Source of the DNA: a virus
Length of the DNA stretch: 64,000 nucleotides
Strand: one strand, 5' to 3'
IMG/VR virus record: IMGVR_UViG_3300043434_000266
Coordinates: 1-64,000 of that record
Shown: one piece after another, positions 20,001 to 29,900 of the stretch
Layout of the letters: every line of letters begins with the position of its first letter
Position numbering within the stretch: position 1 is the first letter of the stretch
Notes under the pieces: generated by a model
Told to the model about the DNA's origin: nothing
Databases searched by the model: none
What the model saw: the letters and a program-made list of their open reading frames with translations, nothing else
Translations under genes and position numbers: made by a program

Positions 20001-20932
20001 TATTACAAAGTGCTGGTGAAACAAGCGTAGCTGGAGAAATCTATGGTAATGCAATGTCAGAAGCAAGAAGACTTGCTAAAGATGGTAAGACCGTAGTATT
20101 TGATAATATCAACATACTTAAGTACGGTTCTGATTTAGACTTAGCTATTTTAAATAGTGAGTCTGATATTGCTAAGAAAGCTGTTACTACTCCTGGAGGT
20201 AAGACAGCTATTGCATTTGCTGAAAATACTTATCAAGGTACTAAGAAAAGAGTATTTACAGATAGTGCTGAAAGTATCATTACAGGAGGTGCTGTAAGTA
20301 AAACACCTAAAGCGCTTAAAGATTTAAGAGCAAGCGTTAATAAGATTACAGCTAAATCTGACTTACCACAGTTTAAGGACTTTATAAAGGCATTAAAGAG
20401 TCAAGGTGTATTAGATGATCTATTAGAAGATCAAGGTCTTACTCAAGAATCATTTGATGCTTTGATTAAACAAAAAGAAAATGAACTCTCAAACCAACTT
20501 ACTATTAATGATATCGTAAGTCTTGAAGGGGAAGTCCTTGTAAAATTCTTAAATAAAAAAGGAGAGGAAAGAATAGGTCTTGTTGTTGGAAAAACAGAAG
20601 ATAACAAACTAGAAATCAAGGATATAACTAAAGAATATACTGAACTTAATAGAGGTGACCTACTAATAGACATAGATGATTTAAGCTATGCTGGTTTGGG
20701 TACTAAAGCAAAAAGTAGTAAATTAGCAGAGAGAGAGGTTAATGAAAGAGTTTTATCAATAATTGAGTCAGAAAAAGTGGACAAAGCAGACAAAGTTACT
20801 AAAGCACAGTCAAACAAAACACAGACAGATACTGGTGCTGACATCGATGCGCAAAAAGATGACTTGGGTAAGTATGACCCGTTTGATAAAGATGCTAGAA
20901 ATAATAATAATGCCGACTTTTTAAGCTGTTAA
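14045..20932 (+). CDS. Giant virion/injected protein with PD-(D/E)XK nuclease-like site (2295 aa)
   Basis: This is a very large, mostly helical protein. A hydrophobic Gly/Ala/Val segment (about 175-220) may be a membrane insertion helix. Around residues 1540-1570 the pattern AGEMDIL, then IFIIDIKSA gives D1551 and D1565-I-K1567, the acidic-x-Lys signature of PD-(D/E)XK nucleases, with a predicted beta-turn-beta layout. Low-complexity linkers lie near 1260-1285 and 1750-1770. It overlaps the previous gene by 8 bases and ends 2 bases before the RNA polymerase gene, so it belongs to the same translationally coupled block. It may assist the virion polymerase or degrade host DNA; neither is shown. 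The nuclease call is motif-level only. Confidence 0.75.
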   Translation: MSEIYRLPSGKPFSADIRKNVGNALTGPNPQPAPKTAAEARQQAMASMNKFVIEAPKADTLKYDKPFTFNSDVTGQNFERYYSHPQFKKLGFSPFRDNETAYNQNSSLWDDTVRAGKYYPKLVGLAVSGTFGNWDELFSATPDVDNSIKMERYMNMASSSRDGFGAKALNFGVNSAYTVGIIGSIAAEEAVLAGIGATGVGSGVAVAGTTKNILKLNKAFDRLADIFKAGSNITEARKTWEAVGKVSKAVLPFQNTANLFRQTERAAMGWNKMDDYAKAYHSFGAFFRDLREINLVTSESKLEGGFVQNEVANDLIKEFRAKNGRDPNDQESKKMYDQAREAGFSTSYANMAGIYASNKVVLDKLLKGVPVLGQVEHAASKSVRGSIVKNANWLKEGKNPFEVLYGAKKYVNKEWLKQTAKNIPKNGLRYMSANLMEGTQEVYQEATAEAMKQYYIDTYYDPNRAHQGHMMASIKNGLKSQISGRGLETFLSGALMAGPIQVAQNGLMRLGEYGNLVKLKSQAKSFDADPKNAGKENPYTKKINEYKEWDTKVVDALNDLTKNKKENFSKLYRNAKEQKDLADLYEDAALNDDTKTAVDTKEDSLFAHINTLRRSGTLDLFKEQLQSLSELSNEELNEAFNEPGGTNVVDGKNIGDRIQTTLKRIDEIDKHLSDVEKIANPYDARQDFFKWFGFEEARKMVAYHDYTYKRIGGRMTGISEKIQNTLSSLGSNPNYSDIAALFNVGREANLMDSMDMGMTSEIDLIQKEIEGIGDITDLTLKRRKDILLAKKNRLQNMSVAVQNYVQANKLMNSNLSPEEVDDVTERVAVAEQLLYDAFKDHLTNIGVSQGKASAEFGIFNKTIDELFGQYKDYWRLEADKTNFANAINMLYNPELYGQAVDRFAEAASQADIVKAEKAKEAALAYKKRYATNDFLNDLLSQYNVFVSEDEAEAYLANNIVPSKFVNADTGYELDPRRDKETYDKILDLIDKYDEVFFEESGQRLFKPATFDAGVRIAGTSGNKEIAEFVPEFAENDKRTFSDLAQEFGFSKGRAESQVKLDTVLNAIINSKYASQEQKELARKLIALTDKTDLITFKQNHYINSTYDSTNGIIVDARYSSKDYDAKVSVPIEYSILNGVMQKVITDALADPAYASQISELRKLAIAATSNDTEKALFKYGLANDKQFVSELLTNGDFQAFLQNIEYQGDSTEISNEAKSMWGKFLDILNDIFKDVLKLSKTVYAEAMTVTLNKLAQPKTGTTTSGQQPTATPGGGTSVDTDAQDAELMQKLRDKYDSIIAGMSDADKAGMVFDSWRKTDSRAIDIIKKHKADKIRSQASGQGAGSSQVFVDAATKRRALTAVGYTFDEINSMSEDEINDLYSRREELAKGFVPNLNSEDWGEIDEVMNAAKKRVADMNLKLTEDTKNYVQYDENGQPIEGTERKRVSSVVKEPLTDVKPVASARGNIIDGLFKDFLQGKLQSFDAFKERYKELQALPKNKVVNFSEEMLEDLFDSVRTVQKALNSKGIKVISDFPIISGILGSDAVAGEMDILAYNKNGKIFIIDIKSAFANRRLGYDVDNALRLALGDKYSQFSKAMKENDNLVRKAMGTFSDPADKALIEDTIKKVLEKYPNEESDFLEGKDITVPIFYPISDRAQQLGYKELLRQSTGLEADFINIFPITTDYAKAGTINGARMLPEIVGVRTDEDGNKVLQESNNYSIRVDTSKSIYELGIPGVTQTVTTYPENPIAQKAPQPPATPTPVSDIEAEIEKNKKADLEQLKTIPPGNYIRVNGNEKELLKKFREYLTDVLGWERMTIGFSNGNLTLNYLGTELKIPASINILGGNTAIIDINVENVIETKYNAELAALKGKPTQQQGGSSQTRTYDNKPIAKGLKGKVIYITPDSYTTGDMKTHSEDLVAGDDLVNAAILGLDQEALKTKLESFSKGSSRLANAAGGLLNFIKKTGISEKTLDGKNNFKYLLAVLQSAGETSVAGEIYGNAMSEARRLAKDGKTVVFDNINILKYGSDLDLAILNSESDIAKKAVTTPGGKTAIAFAENTYQGTKKRVFTDSAESIITGGAVSKTPKALKDLRASVNKITAKSDLPQFKDFIKALKSQGVLDDLLEDQGLTQESFDALIKQKENELSNQLTINDIVSLEGEVLVKFLNKKGEERIGLVVGKTEDNKLEIKDITKEYTELNRGDLLIDIDDLSYAGLGTKAKSSKLAEREVNERVLSIIESEKVDKADKVTKAQSNKTQTDTGADIDAQKDDLGKYDPFDKDARNNNNADFLSC

Positions 20933-20934
20933 TA

Positions 20935-23900
20935 ATGAGTATAATTTGCGACCCTTCAGGTGAATGGAGTATATCCCGAGAAGATATTTTTAAAATAAAC
21001 AGAAAGGTAGCAGGAATGCTAGCTGAGAAAATTGAGAAGAACTCTAAAATTGATTTAGGTAAGTTCATCAATGCAATCTTTGATGAGGTTGTAACTGCAA
21101 CAGGTGATCAGCAACGAGCACTTGCTGTAGCAAGACATATACCTTTTGCAATTGAATTATCTAAGCAAGTATTCCCAGACAAGATTCGTGTACCTCTACA
21201 CAAGAATAAACTATTAGATTCTGCAGCACTTGAAGACGTAAGTGTCTCATTTACAGAGTCTTTAGATAATGTTGCTACATTTCTAAATAACTATAGGGAT
21301 TCGTTAAAACCTAAAGTCAGAGACACTGCAGGAATAACAAACAGTAGTGCAGCTGTTCAACCTAAAACAAAGATAGATGTACTTGACTATGTCTTTGTTC
21401 CTGACGATGTATTAACTACAACGGGTCAGGAGGTGAATGATGAAAGAGATTTAAGATGGTATTATAACTTTCTAAAGTATTTGGGTGAACAAAATATATA
21501 CCCTAATGCAGACGGTACAATTAATTACTTTGGTAAGACTCTTCAAGTAAGCATAATGACAGGATTAAGTATTCCTGTTGATAAGTTGTATCCCTACGAG
21601 CGAGTAAAACCCAATATTGAAAAGATGAAAACCAATCAGATTTTCATCGGGTTTACTGATACTAACGGTGACTTTGTTTATTTCGATGATAACTATAACT
21701 TGACTGATGATACAGGTGCGTTTATTTACTTCCCATTAAGAACAGTTCCTAAAGTTATATCAGAGCAAAACGGTAAGCGTATTTTTGATATTGATGAGAG
21801 TGTTAGAGAAAACAGAATACAACCAATAGCTAGTATAGTAGCTAACAGGAGACTTGCTGGTGAAAATACAAATGAGGAACTTGTAAGGGATCAGATAAAT
21901 CAAAACTACAACGATATAAAAGATATCACTGATTACTTATTAAGTAAGGGTAACTATAAGAAAAAACTTAAACTGAACCTAAACAGAATAAGCAGAGGTT
22001 TTATCTTTAGAGTTTCTGGAACAGAAGGTAGAAAACGTATAGACAGTATTACAAACTTGTCTGACTTTAATCCGGTTATTCTTGATTCTAATGAAGCTAA
22101 GGGTATGGTAAAAGCAGCTTTCTATGTAACGGGAGTTGATGAACCTATACCATTTTCAATGGCTGATTTTCCTAAAGAACTTGCTGAGAAGACAGCAGAT
22201 CTTTTATTAAATGATGTATACTATGATGGTAATCTAATTACTTCAACTGATAAATCACGCTTGATATCTCAATACTTAGGATTTAATCTTAATGATAAAA
22301 CTGGTCCCGAGGGTACTGTAGGATTTATGTATAGTCCTACTACAGGAGAAATACTTATTAATTCTAAACCCTTAAGTACAGATAAAGCACAAGCAAAAAA
22401 TGAGATTGTTGATTACTTAACAAGGGATATAAGTATACCAACTGCTGATAAAGAGATAGCGTTTAAAAATAAATTATTCTTTAACCAGCGTTTTGTAAAT
22501 GATAACTTTACAGATTTTAGTCTGTCACCTGTATCAGAAGGATTTGCTTTAACTACAAATCAAGATGTTACTTATGTTGATTGGGTAAAAGACAATGCAT
22601 ACGTTTATGCAAAAACCACTAATGGTGAAATTCGTGAAGAGAACGGTTATATAGCATTTGAGGTTCCTATTGACACTTTGTACATAGCTCGTCAGAAAAT
22701 GACAGATGCTCAGATAAAAGAGTTTAAAGCAAAGCAAGAAAGCAAAACAGTTAAACCTAATAGTGTATTAGAAAATAATGCATCTCCTTCTTCACCAACA
22801 AATTTAGCAGATTTGCTAATGCGTCGTGATATGACTGGTTTTGATGTTAGTGCTACGCCTGAACAAATTGAGAAAGCTAAAGAAGATTACGATGCAAAGG
22901 TTATTACTTTCAGAGATAAGAACGGTAAGGTTGTACAGAAGAAGCTAACTGATCTTATACCTTACGAGGTAATGTTTAACATTGCTAATAGTAATGGAAA
23001 CGTTAGAGCAACATGGACTCGTGCAGGTATTACTCTATTCCAAGGATCCGACTATACAGATTTATATCATGAGTCTTGGCATGGTTTTACACAATGGTTT
23101 CTTACAGGTGATCAGAAGTTAAAACTTTATAACGAAGTAAAAAACTCTGGAGAAACTATTCGCTACTATAATAATGGTTGGAAAACTATGAATAGTAGTA
23201 AACTAGATTTTAATAATCCGGACCACATCCTATATGCTGAAGAACACTTAGCTGAGAAATTTAGAGAATACTCTTTAGGTAAGTATACTCCAGCTAGTGC
23301 TGTTGAGAAATCTATGTTTAAAAAGATTTGGGAAGCAATCAAAGCATTGTTTGGTTTTGGTTCTCCTGAAGAAGTACTCGCTCCATCAGGTTTGGTAGCA
23401 AAAGCATTCCAAGATTTAAAAGCTGGTAACCTTGTTGACTACACTTTTGATCAAGCAAACGTTCGTTTTAATAGATTAAATAGTGGTATTACAGCACTTA
23501 AGAGTAGTACCAGTCCTATTAAGAACTTGGATATTACGTCATCTCTAATGGTTACAGAGGGTATAACTGATGTCATATCAGCTTCTGTAGATGAATTAAA
23601 TAAAGAATACGGGACTAATAAATTTACAATTGGTATTTTTGAAAATGATACCGTAAAGAAAGAAGTTCTTAGAAGAGCAAAATCAAAATTAATTGACAAA
23701 CTTAATGAGTTAGAAGCTAAAGTTGATTTAGCTACAGGGTTTGAAAAAGATAGACTTGATAAATCTGTTCAGACTTTATCTTGGGCAATTGATAATTTTG
23801 ACATTGATGATGTAAAATCCGGAACACTAAAGTACTATAACGACAGAACTGGATTCTTTACATTGTCTACAGGTGCTAAAGTAATAGATACTGAAACAGC

Positions 23901-26900
23901 TATAGATGGACAGACTGAAGAAAATACAGATGCTCCAGCAAGTCGTGAAGGTGTGACAACTGATGAAGGTACTGAGTTCTCTGCAGTAGATCGTATGTCT
24001 GATAGCATGCGATACATCTTAGAATCTCTGTTTGAAAGAGTAGAACCTACTAAAGACAATCCTGAAGGTTATGTATATAACGATTTAGGTTTTAGAAAAG
24101 CAGTTCCGTTTAAAACGGCATTTGCTGTAATAGCAAGTGCTACAGCTAATAAGTTGACACCTGAGGAGATGTACAAATCTCTTCAAACAGCGTCAGATAC
24201 TAAAACTCGTAATAAAACTCAGAATTATAAATTCTTATTTATTAAACAGTTGTTAGCTAAGTTAGGTGATCCAAGAAATCCTAACGCACAAAGTTTGACA
24301 GGACAAAATCTTATTAGTGAGTTTTTCTTTACATTCCGTTTAGATAAACAAACCGGTATACAAGTTACTGCAGAAAGAGAAGGTGTGTCATTAACTATTA
24401 AAGTAGGAACATCTGATTCTGCTGAAAAAGCATTTGGTAGAACATTAGAAAATCGTTTCCAAACCGGAAAGGTGAAATCTAAATATATAACTAAGAATAA
24501 GAATAACGAGTATGAAATTAATCTAAAAGGAATACTTGAAGATTATCCTTCATCAACAGCTGCTAATGCAAGTCCTGTCTCATTTTTAAGAGCGCTTGGT
24601 ATTGATATAACAGACACAGATGCTGTTATTAACTTCTTAAAGAAGCAAAATGCAATTACAAATATCTATCAGACAGTACTTGATAGATCTAAGCTTATAG
24701 ATAAACCTACAACGTCATTAGTACCCGAAAGAGCTTCAGGACTATTTAATGATAAAAGTTCTGTATGGAACACGTTACTAGAAGCTGAAAGTAAGTATTC
24801 AGGTTTTAACGCTGGTTACATGTTTAAGAACGTGAATGGAGACCCTCAGTCAGAGATGAACAATCCTAGCACTGCTGGTAACCAGATCCACCTTATAAAT
24901 GCAGCAAAAACCTATGCAGAATTAATTTCAGATCCTCGCACAGCGCACTATAGTACTGAAAGAAATTCTTGGGTAAAAACATCTGTAATGTTCCAAAAGC
25001 TATTTGGAAAAAAACTTACAATAAAGAATACTGAGGACGGTAGACCTGTTAGTATAAACGTTCAATCATTGTTAGGAACTCAAGCACTTAATGTAGAAGA
25101 TGATATCAGAAGTTTAATAAGTGGGATGAAGTCAGCGGCATCTGATGTACAGACTGCTTACTTACGTGATTACTTCATGACCTTATTAAACGGTGCATCT
25201 GAAGCATTTAAACATGCTGATAAATCATCTACATATGTAGCATCCTTAGATGCAGGAGGTGTATATTACTATGTTAATCCTAAAACATTTACATCAAATA
25301 TTGGTAGAAACAAAGCAAATGAAATCTTTATAGGTTACATTGCTTCTGAGTTAGAGCGTATTAAAAAAGTAAGTTCTAAAAAACTTATAGGTGAACAAGC
25401 TGATGATATTATCTTAGGAGGTAAACCAGGATCATATGAGACTTTAAAAACAAGAGGTTCTGAATTTGTTGTCTTCCATGATATAATAAAAGATGAATTA
25501 AAAGAGGAGCTTATAAAGTTAGATGTAAACACAGTTGAAGATTTTCTAGATCTTGTAGGTAAAGATGCTAGTTTAAAAGATAAGCTAGTCAATGCTTTAA
25601 ATAACTATTTTGATCAGTTAGCACTTGAGGACTACACTATGCTAAAATCTTTTGGTGTAACAAAAGCGGAAAACTTCTTTAAGACAATTAAAAATAGATT
25701 CCCGGAACTAGCTGTACTTAGCGATCAAGACGTTTTAAAAGCTACATCTGAAGCATTTACATACAATGCTTTCATACATAAGATGGAGATGAGCACCTTG
25801 ATTTATGGTGATCCTGCACTATACACACATGACAAAGATGAGCACATGAAACGTGTTTCTGGTTTCTTTGCAACAGGTCGTATAGGTAGAACAGACAGCA
25901 GTATGAATGCATTTATTGCAGCAAACGCTGGATCTTATCATACATCACAGTGGTTTAAACAATCAGGATTTGCTGCACCTACAAATACTTTAAGCTATCA
26001 ATCAACAATTCTTCCTATTGCAGTTGGTGAAGACCCCGTAGATAGATCTGTATATCTTGATGAGATGATCAAGATTGCAAAAGAGCAAGGTATTCCTGAA
26101 TCAGATTATGCAGCTTATGAAGAAATGAAAAGTGCTGATGGTGAAGCTTGGATAAGTTTTGATGCATATAGAGCGTTGGAGATTCGTTTTAGAAACTGGA
26201 ATCCACAGAAAGAACTACTATATAATAAGATCATTAATAATGAAAAGACAGATAGTGCTGAAGTTCTAAAAACATTCTATCCTGTAAAGAAACTACAATA
26301 CTCAGGACCACTAGACATTACTAACTTTTCTGCTTTAGCTTTCCATAAGTACTCACTTATTCCATTAATACCTTCTGTCATTAAAGATAGTCGTTTAGAA
26401 GTACTCCATAACAAAATGGTTTCTGAAGGTATTGCATATACTGTACTACAGTCAGGTTCCAAGATTGTATCTATCGGTAAGAATGGTACTTTGGATTCTT
26501 TCTATGATAAAAATTACAATCCTAAATTTGCTGATCCTAATTTTAAGTTTACAAAAAATAACATCTTTGTAGACTATCTTAAAGAACAGTTAGTTACTAA
26601 GGATAAGTTCAAAGAAGAAATTGATTTCCCATCACAGATTCGTAAGCTTATTGTATTAGGAATGGATCCTGAAAGTCCATTAATTAAAACCTATTTGAGC
26701 AACATCGATAAGATGACAAAAGTTGCGGAGACAGAACTTAAGATGGAGCTGGGTTATAAAGATGTAAAATCTAGAAAAAAAGGTGAACCTGCTTTAGATC
26801 TTAAGAAACTATTAGAGTATGTAAAGTCAAGTCTTACCGCACAAGACTTAGCAGAACAATCAATTGATTTCATTGAGATAGGTGATGACGGTAAATTAGT

Positions 26901-29900
26901 ACGTTTCTTAGACCTTTCCGAAGATCCTTCTAAGATTGAAAAGATTATTGGTGCTTTGGTAAACAAACGCATTAATAAGCAACCTGTATATGGTGAGCAG
27001 TATATTCAAGGATCTAGTGTAGGGTTTGAGAAATTCTCTAAACCTACTCAAATAGATCTTGATAAGTACGGTGAGTGGGGATTACCATTCTACAGAATGA
27101 GTAAAGATGGTAAGTCTGTATCAGCAATGAAAATTAAAATTGCTTTACACGGTAAATTTAAAAACTTACTAAAACTTAATCATACAGATAATAAAGTAAT
27201 CGGTACCATAGAGAGACTTAATGAAATGTTGAAGGATGAGAACTGGTTGAATACCGGAGAACATCGTCAAATGGTTACGCTTATCGGTGCTCGTATCCCA
27301 ACGCAGGGTCCAAACTCTATGGAGTTTATGGAGGTATTTGAGTTCTTACCTGAAGAAGCAGGTAACATTATGATTCTACCTTTAGAGATTGTAGCTAAGT
27401 CAGGTGGTGACTTTGATATTGATAAACTTGTAACAATGATTCCCGGTATCACTGATAACGAGGGAGTTATTGAGATTGAGAAACCTAAATCATCACGAAA
27501 ACTTTTAAATACTATAATTGAGGAAAAGTACGAGTTGATTAATGAAATCAAAGAGATCAGAAAAAAGTATCTTAAATCTTATTTAACACCTGAGCTACAA
27601 GAACAAATTGATAGTCTTGAGAAGGAACAGAGTGATGCTTATCAAGAATTCTTATCGCAGTGGACAAATAACTACTATGTAGGAGGTGCTACAGAAAAGT
27701 ACTATAGTAGAATCAGTAATGCTAAACAAGCTATCGACAGCATCTATGAGCAGTTTGATCAAGATCTTAATGACCAATATAATGCTGAAGTAGAACCGGT
27801 TAAAGAAAAACTTCGTCAATTAAACAGAGAAGAAAACTTCTATAAACCAAAAGCTTATCAACAAGATGTATTAAACTCTATGAGAGCTATCTTAAGTAGA
27901 CCTGATAACTACATCAACTTAACAAGACCTAACGGTACTGGTATTTATACAGAAGGTAGTGAAGATGCTCAGTTTAATAATAAGAGTATTGTTGAGTTCT
28001 TAGCTGAGTTTAATCGTGTTTATAATAAGAAGTTTACAAAAACAAATCCATTGGGTAAAAAGAAGATTTCTCCAACCCGTATAATGGAAAATGGTTACAA
28101 TATTTCTAAAGCAGCTGCTCTCTTTACCGGTAAAATGGGTGTTGGTATGCTTGCTACAGGTAACACATTTCACGCATCAGCTGTATTAGCAGATGTGTAT
28201 ATGAGTCCTTTTAGAGAAGAAGAGAAGCTTGTAAACAAAGTGCCTGTAACTTATAAACTTATACAGCAGTTATTAATACCTCATAACTTTAAAATAGTAG
28301 ACGGTGAAAAAGTTATTGATTTTTCTAAACCTAAAGATGCTGATTTAAAAAACTATGTTCGAGATGTAGTTTCAGAGTTAATGAATGGATACTTAGACGT
28401 TGCGAAAGATGAGTGGGTTTATGATATTAATGCTGTTAAACAGTTGGAACCAGAATTTGAGTTCATGCTTTTAGCAGGGGTTCCTGTGAAAACTGCAGCA
28501 CTAATGTTAGCGCAACCTCTTGTGCGACAGTACCTAAATAAGTTTAAAGAGTACTCTAGTCCTTATGCACTATTCAATCCTGAGGATAACTTATCAAATA
28601 CAAATTTTGCAAAGCGTCAAGCTTTAATTGATGTACTACTTAAAAATGATATGTCTAGTGTGTTCCCTATGGATGACACGGGGGAACCAAATACATTTTT
28701 AAATACACCTGCATTATTAGAAACACTTCGTGCTCAGTATTTACAAGGGGATCTAAAGAGTAATAGAAACGCTTTAATCTTAGAAAAAGCAAGATTAGAA
28801 GGTTTAGAAGAAGTAACTGTAGGTACTGAATATGAAATATACTTTGATAAATCCGATAGTGTTTCAATACTAACTGTACAGTCTATTACACCTAAAAAGA
28901 ATGAGTATAGTGTTGTATTGAAAAATGAAAAAAGCGGTAAGGAGTATACATATACAGTAAATAAGTTTGGTGAAGGTAAAACAATGCGATTTGAAGAACC
29001 TGTCACATTCATTGATGTCACTTCAGAAATCAATAGATTATCTAAGCAAATTGCTGATGCTGATATTGAATTAGAAGAAGCTCCTCAAGGTGAGTTTCCT
29101 AATCTAGTAATTGGTGATAAAGTAACAGAAACTTTAAATAGACGTAGGGATGAGTCAGGTAATATTAAAAAAATAGAAGTCCCTGGAGAGTTTTATAAAG
29201 TAGAAGTTCCTGGTCATTCTGATATTAGACTATACTTAAGTAAAAATGACTATGGAACTTGGGTAGTCGAAGAATTCTACTCAGGTTTACCTGTTGGTTC
29301 AGGATCAACACCTAGTATAGCTTTAGCTGATGCTGAGAAAAAACTTAAAGAGAATCTTTCTAATATCAAGAAAGGTGATAAGGGTTACGAGATTGCAAAA
29401 GAAATAAAAGCTGATGTCAAAAAGTTGACACCCCCTAAAGGAAAAGCAAAATCTGTAAAACCTCAAGAGTCTCCTGAGATACTATTCAATAATGAGAAAC
29501 TGATTGATAACTTAAGAAAACCTGGATCTAGTTTAAGTAAACAACACTTTGCACATTTTGCTGAGATTATCTACATGGCAAGTCAATTGACTAACTTAAA
29601 GATGGGAATTCGTTTCGACACTTTAAAAAATACTAGTTACTTTGATGCAGATCAGCAAGAAAAAGGATTCGAGGCAACACTAGGTAAAGCATTCCCTGCA
29701 GATGTAGTTAACAGACTTATTGATAAAACTGTATTAAAAAGTTTTAGAACAGGAGCTTTCTTAAAAGAAGTCATTGGAACATTATTACCTGTAAGAGCTA
29801 ATTCAAAAGTTAATAATGCTATTGGATCTATTATTAAGGGTATGTCAGATCTATCAATGGATGATAAGGAAAAACTAGCAAGTCAGTTTAATACAGACTT

